From positions 310,001-374,000 of the forward strand of contig NZ_CP044232.1 in assembly GCF_008727775.1 (NCBI RefSeq): DNA of 64,000 nt, in the 5' to 3' direction. A program made the position numbers and the translations under genes. Of this stretch, positions 23,843 to 31,790 are shown piece by piece; the stretch's first letter is position 1; every line of letters starts with the position of its first letter. The notes under the pieces are model-generated. The model saw only the letters and a program-made list of their open reading frames with translations. It was not told the origin of the DNA and did not search any database. The DNA comes from Microbacterium lushaniae (lineage in GTDB: Bacteria; Actinomycetota; Actinomycetes; Actinomycetales; Microbacteriaceae).

Positions 23843-24634
23843 ATGAACACCCACTTCTCAACGCGCCTCACCCAGGGCGCCAGCGCGGCGCAGCCCGCCC
23901 CCGGCCACAGCCCCGGTCAGCAGCCGGCTGCGAAGCCCACAGTCGTCCTCGTGCACGGCGCCTGGGCCGACTCGAGCGGCTGGGGCGGTGTGATCAGCAA
24001 GCTCGAGGAGGATGGCTACCCGGTACTCGCCGTCGCCAACCCGCTGCGCGGCCTGGCATCCGACTCGGCCTACGTCCGCAGCATCCTCGACTCGATCGAC
24101 GGCGACGTGGTCCTCGTCGGCCACTCCTATGGCGGTGCGGTCATCACGAACGCCGCCACCGGCGCCGGCAACGTCAAGGCACTGGTCTACACGGCGGCCT
24201 TCACCCCCGACGAAGGAGAGATCATCGCGCAGTTCAACGACCCGGTCACGTACCCGGGCGCCGAGCTGACGCCCGACTCCCTCATCGTGCGCCCCTACCC
24301 CGGCGGTATCGACGCCACCATCGCCCCGGCCCGGTTCCGGCAGATCTTCGCCGCAGACCTGCCCGCCCGACAGACCGACGTCATGGCCGCGACCCAGCGC
24401 CCGACCAACGTGGCCGTCCTCGAGGAGCAGACCGGCGAGCCGGCGTGGAAGACCATCCCCAGCTGGTACCAGGTCTCCAACCAGGACAAGGCCCTGTCCC
24501 CGGTCGCGCAGCGCTTCTTCGCCGAGCGGATGGGCGCGCACACCACGTCGATCAACGCGTCGCACGCCGGATACGTTTCCCACCCGGACGAGACTGCGGA
24601 GCTGATCGAGGCGGCCGCCGGCGCGACCAGCTGA
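23843..24634 (+). CDS. Alpha/beta hydrolase
   Basis: 263 residues. The oxyanion loop is LVHGAWADSSGW, the nucleophile elbow is GHSYGG (about residue 95) and the catalytic His is in ASHAGYVSHP near the end. An N-terminal extension of about 30 residues (Ala/Pro/Gln-rich) has no clear signal-peptide cleavage site. The core is clearly related to the hydrolase at 39105-39827, which lacks the extension. GAAAGGAAAC precedes the ATG. Last gene of the operon; a strong terminator follows. Confidence 0.87.
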   Translation: MNTHFSTRLTQGASAAQPAPGHSPGQQPAAKPTVVLVHGAWADSSGWGGVISKLEEDGYPVLAVANPLRGLASDSAYVRSILDSIDGDVVLVGHSYGGAVITNAATGAGNVKALVYTAAFTPDEGEIIAQFNDPVTYPGAELTPDSLIVRPYPGGIDATIAPARFRQIFAADLPARQTDVMAATQRPTNVAVLEEQTGEPAWKTIPSWYQVSNQDKALSPVAQRFFAERMGAHTTSINASHAGYVSHPDETAELIEAAAGATS

Positions 24635-24645
24635 CCACCCTCGTC

Positions 24646-24690
24646 ACGCACCGGGCGTACGGGCCACAGTGACCCGCACGCCCGGTGCGT
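24646..24690 (+). terminator. Terminator of the TetR-linked operon
   Basis: ACGCACCGGGCGT (24646-24658) pairs perfectly over 13 bp with ACGCCCGGTGCGT (24678-24690), with an inner GGG/CCC pairing. It starts 12 nt after the hydrolase stop. Confidence 0.8.
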
Positions 24691-24862
24691 GTTGGATGAC
24701 GAGTGCTCGACGCTGTTCCCTCGGTGTCGGATGGGGCCCACGCGTGGATCGGTGGGCGGAAGCCCGGGCTACGCCATTGGACGGGTGACGTCGTTCGCGG
24801 GTGGGAAGCGTCCGGCAAGGATCCCCGCCGGCGAAGGAGATGTGGGGTGAGCTGGGCGTGTG

Positions 24863-25057
24863 ATGCGCTGGCGACTGGAGACGTCCGCTCAGTTCGATAC
24901 AGCCGCTCGCAAGCTCGACCGGCAGATGCTGCCTCATTTCCTCCGCCCCTGGCCCCGCGCCCGCGAGGTCCGCTGTGCTTCGCCCGGATCCAATCGAGAG
25001 CTGATTCGCTTGCCGGGGGGCAATCTCCTCCGTCAAGTACTGGGATGCGTTGAGTGA
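24863..25057 (+). pseudogene. Remnant of a RelE/ParE-like toxin
   Basis: The first about 25 residues, MRWRLETSAQFDTAARKLDR, resemble the N terminus of RelE/ParE-type toxins (strand, then a helix ending KLDRQ). The rest of the 64-residue frame does not continue the fold, and no antitoxin frame is recognisable upstream. Probably a truncated relic. The remaining sequence from 24691 to 25108 holds no other convincing gene. Confidence 0.35.
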
Positions 25058-25108
25058 CTTGTCGCGGCAGGGGCGGGCCGGGCTGCGGATGGCCTGACCG
25101 GGTGTTGG

Positions 25109-26077
25109 TTAGTTGAGAGATTCGTAGCTCTGACCGTGTGGGCCCACCAACGCGACGGGCCTGCCGTCGACCGCGAGAATTGTGCGGCCGCCGACAGGCC
25201 TTTCGACCTGATCGGTGATGAATGGGAACACGCCGGGCCCTTCGTTGCTGACCCACGTGACATCGCCGAGCGCGAGCATCTTCTCAGCGAATTCTTGGCG
25301 TCGATCAGCCGGCAAGTAGACCAGGACCGCACTGTGGAAGACGACCACCTTCGCGCCTGCTGGCGCTTGCTTGATGAGTTCGGGGATGGCGGCCAGGATG
25401 TCGCCTTGCCGGAGGTTCGGCGGGTCGTCGGCGGCGATTGTGGAAGCGGCGTGAAGGCGGTCGCGCCGCGCTGTGTGCTCCGGCCAGACGAGTGTCTCGA
25501 GCCACGCGAGTTGGTCTTGATCGGTGGGATCGATGGGGTTGAGGTCTGCACCCGCCCGCCAGGCGATGCTGGGCAGGCGCGTTGGAACGTCGCGGGCGTC
25601 GATAACGCACGGGATCTGAACGACACTGGGGCCGCTCGCTGGGTCCAGAGAGACCGTTCGCCCGTCCACCTCGTAGCGGTAGCTGTAGCGATCCGGATAG
25701 AGACAGAGGCCAGCTGACGCGCCGGCCTCGATGAGCGCGAGCGGGCCGTCGATGCGGCTCAGTACTGGGAGCAGCACCGCGCAGCGTGCTGCTTCATTTG
25801 TCTGTGTTGCTCGCGCCATCACGATTGACACGACGCTCGTCCAATTCTCGACAAGCCATGCCCGGAACGGTGGGTATGGTCCGACCGGGGCACCAAGGTG
25901 TCGAGCTGCCGCGAAGACCAGGTTCGGCTGAACCTTGATCCCTGGGAGTTCGGAGATCAGATCAGCGATCTCGGGGTCTTCTGCAATTGCGGAAGACCAT
26001 TCAAAGTAGGTGTTGGAGACGCCCTCCGCTTCGAACTCTGCGAACCTCCGGTAGACGTCTGCGATGCGAGCGCTCAT
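25109..26077 (-). CDS. DUF2332 family protein
   Basis: 322 residues matching the DUF2332 pattern: IADVYRRFAEFEAEGVSNTY near the start, IEAGASAGLCLYPDRY in the middle (reminiscent of an S-adenosylmethionine-binding GxGxG loop) and VVVFHSAVLVYLP later. Function is not established. It stands alone between the toxin remnant and the IS110 remnant. Confidence 0.85.
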   Translation of the reverse strand: MSARIADVYRRFAEFEAEGVSNTYFEWSSAIAEDPEIADLISELPGIKVQPNLVFAAARHLGAPVGPYPPFRAWLVENWTSVVSIVMARATQTNEAARCAVLLPVLSRIDGPLALIEAGASAGLCLYPDRYSYRYEVDGRTVSLDPASGPSVVQIPCVIDARDVPTRLPSIAWRAGADLNPIDPTDQDQLAWLETLVWPEHTARRDRLHAASTIAADDPPNLRQGDILAAIPELIKQAPAGAKVVVFHSAVLVYLPADRRQEFAEKMLALGDVTWVSNEGPGVFPFITDQVERPVGGRTILAVDGRPVALVGPHGQSYESLN

Positions 26078-26136
26078 GGCATCAACCTAATCGGGTGCAG
26101 GTCGGCCGAAGAGTCGTCATTAACCTCGATGGTCGG

Positions 26137-26358
26137 TTACGCAGCGAGCCCGTCTACTGGCTGCTGGTAGAGGGTGCCATCGCGGAGCATGGCGTAGAGG
26201 ACGTCTGAGCGGCGTCTGGCCAGGGCGAGGAGTGCTTGGTTGTGGCGCTTGCCCCGGGCGATCTTGCGGTCGTAGTAGGCGCGGGATTGAGGGTCGCGGA
26301 CCGCGGCGAATGCGGAGAGGAACATCGCGTTCTTGAGGATCTTGTTCCCACGTCGTGA
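26137..26358 (-). pseudogene. IS110-family transposase, C-terminal fragment
   Basis: Reads GNKILKNAMFLSAFAAVRDP, then SRAYYDRKIARGKRHNQALL, then MLRDGTLYQQPVDGL: the C-terminal Transposase_20 part of an IS110 transposase. The N-terminal RuvC-like domain is absent; homology stops near 26358, about 50 bp from the decayed tRNA-end sequence. A relic of an insertion sequence. Confidence 0.8.
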
Positions 26359-26410
26359 TGAGCACTCGAATAGGCGACCGGATACACATCAGGAACTCGA
26401 TCCGCTGGGA

Positions 26411-26488
26411 GTTCGAATCCCACCTTCGCCGCCGGCGTCGAAGCGCCCGCAGGTCCCTTGAGAAGACGGGGAGCGGGGGTTTCGTCAT
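26411..26488 (+). repeat. Decayed tRNA-Ser end plus terminator-like sequence
   Basis: GTTCGAATCCCACCTTCGCC (26411-26430) resembles the tRNA 3' end. The following bases (GCCGGCGTCGAAGCGCCCGC to TTTCGTCATG) track the region after the intact tRNA-Ser (GCCAGCGTCGAAGCCCCGCG to TTTCGTCTTG). Similarity over about 75 bp suggests an old distal att site or a duplication of the tRNA terminator region. The next about 135 bp hold nothing recognisable. Confidence 0.5.
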
Positions 26489-26623
26489 GTCGGCGAACGC
26501 GTGTTCCGAAGACGCCTTCGCCCCGGGCCCGGGGAGGTAGCCCAGGGCCGCTCGCTGACATTCCGAAGGTGCCGTACTCTTCGATGGCCGAACGGTGGAC
26601 CAGGAACCCGGGGGTGAACACGG

Positions 26624-27025
26624 ATGAGTGTGAAGAGAGTGACGAGTGACGTCGTCGTCGGGCAGTCCGTCGAGCTGCGACCGTACCGCAAAGAGGATGA
26701 GTCAGACTTCGTGGGCCTGTTTCCTCGGCCACGCCGAGCTGAAGCCTTCGCCTCGTGAGGACGTCCCCGGCTGGGAACTCGTATACGTCATCCGTCGGTC
26801 TCACTGGCGAAGGGCTATGGTCGCGAGGTGGCGCGTCTTATCGCTCACTTCGCCTTCGACCGCCTAGGTCTCTCGGCTGTATTCGCCACTGTGGATACGG
26901 AGAATGTGGGATCGCTCCGGCTGCTGACCGGTATCGGTTTCGTCCAGACGAACCACCCGCGTGACGGGGAACGGGTCGCAATACTCATGAAGCCTGCCGC
27001 GGCCGTACCATCCGCAGCACAGTGA
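26624..27025 (+). pseudogene. GNAT acetyltransferase, broken
   Basis: Three pieces in different frames. MSVKRVTSDVVVGQSVELRP begins an RimJ/RimL-like protein, EDVPGWELVYVIRRSHW is its central strand, and KGYGREVARLIAHFAFDRLG to FVQTNHPRDGERVAILMKP is the acetyl-CoA-binding and C-terminal part. Part of the domain after the first piece is missing and at least one indel follows near 26805. Not functional as read. Confidence 0.75.
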
Positions 27026-27145
27026 CCGCGGCGTGAGGGGCGCTCGTTCGCGGGACGCGGCGTGCACCCGGCACCCTGTACGGTCACCGCTGTTGACCAG
27101 CACCTCCTGCTCGGCCACCGTTCACGATGTCCTGAAACCAGACAG

Positions 27146-27436
27146 TCAGGACACCCGCTGTTCGTGTTCGTGCAGCGCGGCGGCGACGCGGTCCAGGAAC
27201 TCGCTGACGGCATCCATGTCGTAAGAGCCGCCGTGACGCGCGGAGGTGAGGAGCTGTCGGGTCACGACGTCTTCGCTGCGCAGGCGGGGCGTCCCGCCGT
27301 TCTCGTAGGCGCGGACAGCGACTTCGCACTCCCGCAGGAAACCGTCGACGTCCTCCGCGGAGAACCCCTCCACGCGGAACAGCCCCCTCCGCTTGCCCGG
27401 GGGGAATCGGACGCCGCGAAGCTCAGAGCTGTGCAT
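27146..27436 (-). CDS. DivIVA-domain-like small protein
   Basis: 96 residues with two copies of the actinobacterial DivIVA-type repeat: GFSAEDVDGFLREC (about residues 24-37) and GGSYDMDAVSEFLDRV (about 70-85). Related short proteins accompany cell-pole or envelope factors; the role here is unknown. The 27026-27145 gap contains only a small CCTGA/TCAGG dyad after the stop. Confidence 0.65.
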   Translation of the reverse strand: MHSSELRGVRFPPGKRRGLFRVEGFSAEDVDGFLRECEVAVRAYENGGTPRLRSEDVVTRQLLTSARHGGSYDMDAVSEFLDRVAAALHEHEQRVS

Positions 27437-27563
27437 TCCCCGACACTAGCGCTGCGGGCACTTCGCTGCGGAGCGCAGTCGGCGACCGGCTTCGTCGTTC
27501 ATCCGGCCGGCTCCACTTGGGCCGCCCTTCGAGGAGCCCTGAGCGAGGCACGCTGCCGGCGGT

Positions 27564-28508
27564 TCAGGGCGTTGCGCTCGGTCGGGCACGGCGGCGGCGG
27601 ATCGTCCATCGCGCCGCGAGCCCGATCGCGGCGACGAGGACGGTGGCCACGATCGGGCGCAGCGCCAGCTCCGGGGTCAGGAGTGCGCTTGCGAAGACCT
27701 GAAGCGCGTACTCGATCATCGCGGCCGGGTCGGAGGCGAGCACACGACTGCCGGCGGCGCTGCTGACCCCGGTGATGGCGGCGGGCGCGACCCAGACGAC
27801 GATGAGACTCGCGAGAGCGGCGACGACGCGCCCAGGCGAGGAGACACCTGTCCATGCGATGGCGAGTCCGGTGAGCAGCGGGGCGACCCAGGCGATCAGT
27901 CCCACCACCGGAAGAAGCCAGTCCGGCCCGTAGAGCGTGAACGGCTGGAGGAAGCCTCCGATCCATGAGGACGCGGCGACCGCCGCGATCGTGAGACCGA
28001 GGAGCGCGCCCGCCCGAGGCGCCACGGCGATGAGGGTCTGGCAGAGCATCCCGATCAGAACGGACAGCGCACTCACCCCGACCAGAGCCGCCAGATACAC
28101 CGCTGCCTGACCCGTCTCGGCAAGTCCGCTGCGGACGGCAACGGCCGTCTGCACGATCGCGATCAGCTGCAGCGCCGGCACGATGCCGAACAGCAGCATC
28201 CGGCCCCGCCGGCTGAGCCGATTCCGCAGTGACCGCGTGACCACTCCCGCCACGGCGGCACCGACGACCAGGACAGCGAAGATGAGCACGAGCGAGTACT
28301 GGCTGAACGGCAGCAGCACGAGCGGCATGTCTTCGGGCGCGGTGGGCAGGAGCCAGAGGTTCTGCAGCGGCAGTCGGAGACCCGTGGCGAGCCACGGCAG
28401 CAGACCGAGGATGACCGCGCCGACGGCCAGGAGTACAGCGGCTTCGTCGCGGACACCGCCCGACGGCGCGTGTCGAGCGCCCGCGGTAACGGCGCCGCTC
28501 TCGGTCAT
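27564..28508 (-). CDS. Polytopic membrane protein, function unknown
   Basis: 314 residues with about eight hydrophobic spans (for example AVLLAVGAVILGLLPWLATG and TVLVAAIGLAARWT). No family recognised. The start ATG overlaps the stop of the preceding PASTA-domain frame (ATGA), so the two are cotranslated. The C terminus is a short basic tail. Confidence 0.75.
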   Translation of the reverse strand: MTESGAVTAGARHAPSGGVRDEAAVLLAVGAVILGLLPWLATGLRLPLQNLWLLPTAPEDMPLVLLPFSQYSLVLIFAVLVVGAAVAGVVTRSLRNRLSRRGRMLLFGIVPALQLIAIVQTAVAVRSGLAETGQAAVYLAALVGVSALSVLIGMLCQTLIAVAPRAGALLGLTIAAVAASSWIGGFLQPFTLYGPDWLLPVVGLIAWVAPLLTGLAIAWTGVSSPGRVVAALASLIVVWVAPAAITGVSSAAGSRVLASDPAAMIEYALQVFASALLTPELALRPIVATVLVAAIGLAARWTIRRRRARPSATP

Positions 28509-28871
28509 GGCCTGTCCTCGTGGGGTTCGCCTGTTGCGTGCTCGACGATTTCGACGATGACCGAATCCCACTGATTCACCTCTGTGCCTGCCGGCGGGCG
28601 CTGGGAGGTGATGTAGAAGAGTCCCGGCCATGCGAGAGCTGCGATAGGCGGACCGTCCGGGTCGGGATTGGCCAGCGCGACGCCGGCGTCGGACGCGACG
28701 TCGCGCCCGATATGGAACGGCAGTCCGACCACGTCCGGGACGATGACCCGGGGGCACATTCGTTCGGCCATCGCCCTAGCCCTGACCGACCCCGCCGAGC
28801 GATGTGCCGGGGCACCTGGTGAGCGCATCCACCAAGACCAGGCCGATTGCAAGTGCTACCCGCCGTCGCAT
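28505..28871 (-). pseudogene. PASTA-domain protein, possible frameshifted lipoprotein
   Basis: The frame ending at 28505 encodes one PASTA domain (VIVPDVVGLPFHIGRDVASD, then ITSQRPPAGTEVNQWDSVIV). Read alone it would start at an ATG at 28771 and give 88 residues with no export signal. Just upstream, a different frame (28871-28776) encodes MRRRVALAIGLVLVDALTRC, a basic-hydrophobic leader ending in a lipobox-like LTRC, and stops after 31 residues. Joining them needs one indel near 28780. Either a lipoprotein with a disrupted frame, or two separate small frames. Confidence 0.55.
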
Positions 28872-29104
28872 GGCTTCAACCTATGACCAGCAGCTGAGGC
28901 GCCTCAAGCGCGAACCGCCAGGGCCACAGCGCCGGAGCTGCTCAGCCCCGTCTCACTCCACCACGCTTCGTGGAGCGTCAGGCGCAGGTCGCGCCGTGCC
29001 CCCGGGAGTAAGGCCGTTGTCCACCGCCGCAGTCGTCAGATGGTGACGCAGATGTCGTCTGAGGGACGACGACCGGAGACCACCCCGATCCTTACCGTGG
29101 CGGC
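28872..29104. other. Divergent gene-free region
   Basis: 233 bp between the leftward PASTA/membrane genes and the rightward membrane protein. No gene or strong dyad was recognised. Confidence 0.4.
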
Positions 29105-29563
29105 ATGTCACACGCTGCAAACCTTCCCTCCCATCCGCCGCAACGCCCACGCCCTTCGGGGTTGCCCCTCGTGGCGATCATCGGGCTGGCTGCGCTGCGC
29201 GTACCGGGACCCCTCCTGGAAGACCTCGGCATCCTCGAGGCCGGTCGGTGGACTTCGTTGCTGTTGTCCTGGGCGCCGGTCGCGCTGTGGATCGCCGTCG
29301 CGGTCATCCGCCGGGTTCGAAACCCGTTCCTGACGGTTCTGACGATCGGAGCGATCTCGGGCGTACTGCTCGTCATCGCGTACCAACTCCTCTGGAGCCA
29401 GCTGTTCGAGGACGACCCCGGTTCGGTCGGGGGCGGCGGCCTGCCGATCCGCCTCGTGGCCGTTCTCGGCGGGTTGATCACGGGCGCCGCCGCCGGCGCC
29501 GTCGGGGGACTGATCGCGTGGGTCATTCAAGCGGCGACGAACCGTCGCACCGGCCGCGCGTAG
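29105..29563 (+). CDS. Small membrane protein, function unknown
   Basis: 152 residues with four likely spans (GLPLVAIIGLAALRVPG, LLSWAPVALWIAVAVI, FLTVLTIGAISGVLLVIAYQ and a glycine/alanine-rich GLITGAAAGAVGGLIAWVI). No family recognised. Encoded 47 bp upstream of the multicopper oxidase gene on the same strand, so possibly cotranscribed. Confidence 0.7.
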   Translation: MSHAANLPSHPPQRPRPSGLPLVAIIGLAALRVPGPLLEDLGILEAGRWTSLLLSWAPVALWIAVAVIRRVRNPFLTVLTIGAISGVLLVIAYQLLWSQLFEDDPGSVGGGGLPIRLVAVLGGLITGAAAGAVGGLIAWVIQAATNRRTGRA

Positions 29564-29610
29564 GCCCTCGGCATCGCCGCCGCACTTCCATCGATTCTCC
29601 GAGGAGCAGC

Positions 29611-31179
29611 ATGCCCATCCAGGCGGAAACCAGTCCGAGCAGGAACCGTCGCCGCGGGCTGCGGCGCTGCCTGGGGCTGGTGTCAGCAGCCGTCCTCGCG
29701 ACAGGCGCCTTGAGCGCGTGCGACGCAGCCGCGCGAGCACCGGTGGTCGATACCGTCGGTCAGGTCGACTTCGACAACCCGCTTGCCATTCCACCGATCG
29801 ACCGCGGCACCGTGGCTTCCGACGGCGTGCGCGAGTTCGCCCTGCTCGCAGACGAGGGGGCCACCGAGTTCAAGCCCGGGGTGTCGACGACGACGTGGGG
29901 ATTCAACGGAAGCTATCTGGGCCCCACGCTCGCGGCGACGATCGGTGAACCGGTGAGAGTCCGCGTCGACAACGAACTCGCCGTGCCCACGACCGTGCAC
30001 TGGCATGGGATGCACCTTCCGGCGGAGATGGACGGCGGCCCGCACCAGGTCATCGATCCTGGTCGGACCTGGTCGCCCTCGTGGACCATCGATCAGGAGC
30101 CCACGACGCTGTGGTACCACCCGCACGTCCACGGTGAGACCGAGGAGCACGTGGAGATGGGGCTCGCCGGGATGTTCATCCTCGAACCCCCCGACCCCGG
30201 TCGCTTCGGGCTTCCTCATAGATACGGCGTCGACGACATCCCGGTCATCGTCCAGGACAAGCAGTTCACCGACGCGGGGCAGTTCACGTTGTCGACGCGA
30301 GGTTTCGTCGGCTCTCTGGGTGACACCGTCCTCGTGAACGGCACTGCGGCGCCGTACCTCGACGTGACGACCGAACGTGTCAAGCTCCGGGTGCTCAATG
30401 CCTCGTCGGCTCGCACCTATCGGTTCGCATTCGACGATGGTCGATCGTTCGACCTCGTCGGTACCGACGGCGGGCTGCTCGAGGCGCCGCACCGCACCGG
30501 GGAGGTGCAGCTGTCACCCGGCGAACGTGCCGAGATCGTCGTGCAGGTCGAAGCCGGAGAGCGGCCGGTGCTGCGCTCGACCGCACCCGACCTGGGGATG
30601 CCGGACGCCATCGCGGAGCTGAACGGAGGCGCCGACACCCTGGACGTCCTGCAGTTGCGCGCCGCGTCTGCGTTGGAGCCCAGCGAGCCCTTGGCGGATC
30701 GCTTCGCGGACATTCCGCGACTCGATGAATCCGACGCGGCGGAAGAGCGTCACTTCGAGATGGACGGACTGCAGATCAACGGTCAGTCCATGCAGATGCA
30801 CACGGTGAACGAGATCGTCGAGGTCGACACGGTGGAGGTCTGGGCCGTGCGCAATCGCATGCAGTTCGGGCACTCCTTCCACGTCCACGACGTGCAGTTC
30901 CAAGTGCTCACCATCGACGGCGAGCCGCCGCCGCCCGAACTCGCCGGCTGGAAAGACACCATCTACACCCGGCCGGGAGTGCAGTACCGACTCATCATGC
31001 GGTTCGAGGACTACACCGATCCCGACACTCCCTACATGTACCACTGCCACTTTCTCGCGCATGAGGACGCCGGCATGATGGGGCAGTTCACCGTCGTGGA
31101 GGACGCGTTGACCGCACCATCCACTCTCCCCGGCGCGGGGGACATGGCCCCGGAAACGGGCCATGGCGCGGAGCACTGA
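29611..31179 (+). CDS. Multicopper oxidase, lipoprotein
   Basis: Exported copper enzyme of 522 residues. The signal peptide ends in a lipobox LSAC (Cys37). All copper motifs are visible: HWHGMHLP (about His130), HPHVHGETEEH (about 170), HSFHVHDVQF (about 421) and HCHFLAHEDAGMM (about 478-490), whose HCH plus distal Met mark type 1 and type 3 sites. It resembles CueO/SufI/bilirubin-oxidase-like three-domain enzymes. GAGGAGC precedes the ATG. Likely oxidises metal ions or phenolics at the cell surface. Confidence 0.92.
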   Translation: MPIQAETSPSRNRRRGLRRCLGLVSAAVLATGALSACDAAARAPVVDTVGQVDFDNPLAIPPIDRGTVASDGVREFALLADEGATEFKPGVSTTTWGFNGSYLGPTLAATIGEPVRVRVDNELAVPTTVHWHGMHLPAEMDGGPHQVIDPGRTWSPSWTIDQEPTTLWYHPHVHGETEEHVEMGLAGMFILEPPDPGRFGLPHRYGVDDIPVIVQDKQFTDAGQFTLSTRGFVGSLGDTVLVNGTAAPYLDVTTERVKLRVLNASSARTYRFAFDDGRSFDLVGTDGGLLEAPHRTGEVQLSPGERAEIVVQVEAGERPVLRSTAPDLGMPDAIAELNGGADTLDVLQLRAASALEPSEPLADRFADIPRLDESDAAEERHFEMDGLQINGQSMQMHTVNEIVEVDTVEVWAVRNRMQFGHSFHVHDVQFQVLTIDGEPPPPELAGWKDTIYTRPGVQYRLIMRFEDYTDPDTPYMYHCHFLAHEDAGMMGQFTVVEDALTAPSTLPGAGDMAPETGHGAEH

Positions 31180-31306
31180 CGGCGGCACAGACGGGCGGCG
31201 TTCGTGCGGGGCGTCCGCCGCTCGCCCGAACGAAGTCGACGTCTGATCGCGGACATCCCGTGTCCTCGGCCAGGCGTAGCGTTCGCCAGATCTGAAGGAG
31301 GACACC

Positions 31307-31678
31307 ATGACCTGGAAGATCGAACTCATCTTCATACCCGTGACCGATGTCGACCGCGCGAAGGCGTTCTACACGCACATCGGATTCGTCGCCGATTTCG
31401 ATCAGCGCGTGAATGAGGAGTTGCGCTTCGTGCAGCTGACTCCGCCGGGCTCCGCGTGCTCCATCGCCTTCGGGACCGGACTGGACTCGGCCGTCGCGCC
31501 CGGCACCCTGGATGTCATCCAGGTCGTCGTGCCCGACGCGGATGCCGAGCTCCTCCGGCTCCGTGAGCTGGGCGTCGATGCCGACGGCGTGGACGAGCAG
31601 GAGTGGGGTCGATTCGTGCGGTTCGCCGACCCCGACGGCAACTCGTGGACGCTGCAGCAGCTGCCGGCCCGAGCCTGA
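31307..31678 (+). CDS. VOC-family (glyoxalase-like) protein
   Basis: 123 residues, one vicinal-oxygen-chelate unit: IELIFIPVTDVDRAKAFYTH at the start and VRFADPDGNSWTLQQ at the end. GAAGGAGGACACC gives a strong ribosome-binding site. Substrate unknown. It stands alone between the multicopper oxidase and HNH genes. Confidence 0.87.
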   Translation: MTWKIELIFIPVTDVDRAKAFYTHIGFVADFDQRVNEELRFVQLTPPGSACSIAFGTGLDSAVAPGTLDVIQVVVPDADAELLRLRELGVDADGVDEQEWGRFVRFADPDGNSWTLQQLPARA

Positions 31679-31790
31679 ACCGCAGGCGAGAGCGCCACCT
31701 CGAATCGTCGTACCGCAGGACGAAATAGCGCCTGTCGACCTGGGGTTATTCGCGGGCGCAATGTCGGTGGCCCTCGTCAGAATGGGGGTC

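Noticed and set aside
26458..26649. Rightward frame containing SSMAERWTRNPG
   Set aside because: This phrase resembles common spurious translations of tRNA-like DNA; no tRNA could be folded here and no gene support was found.
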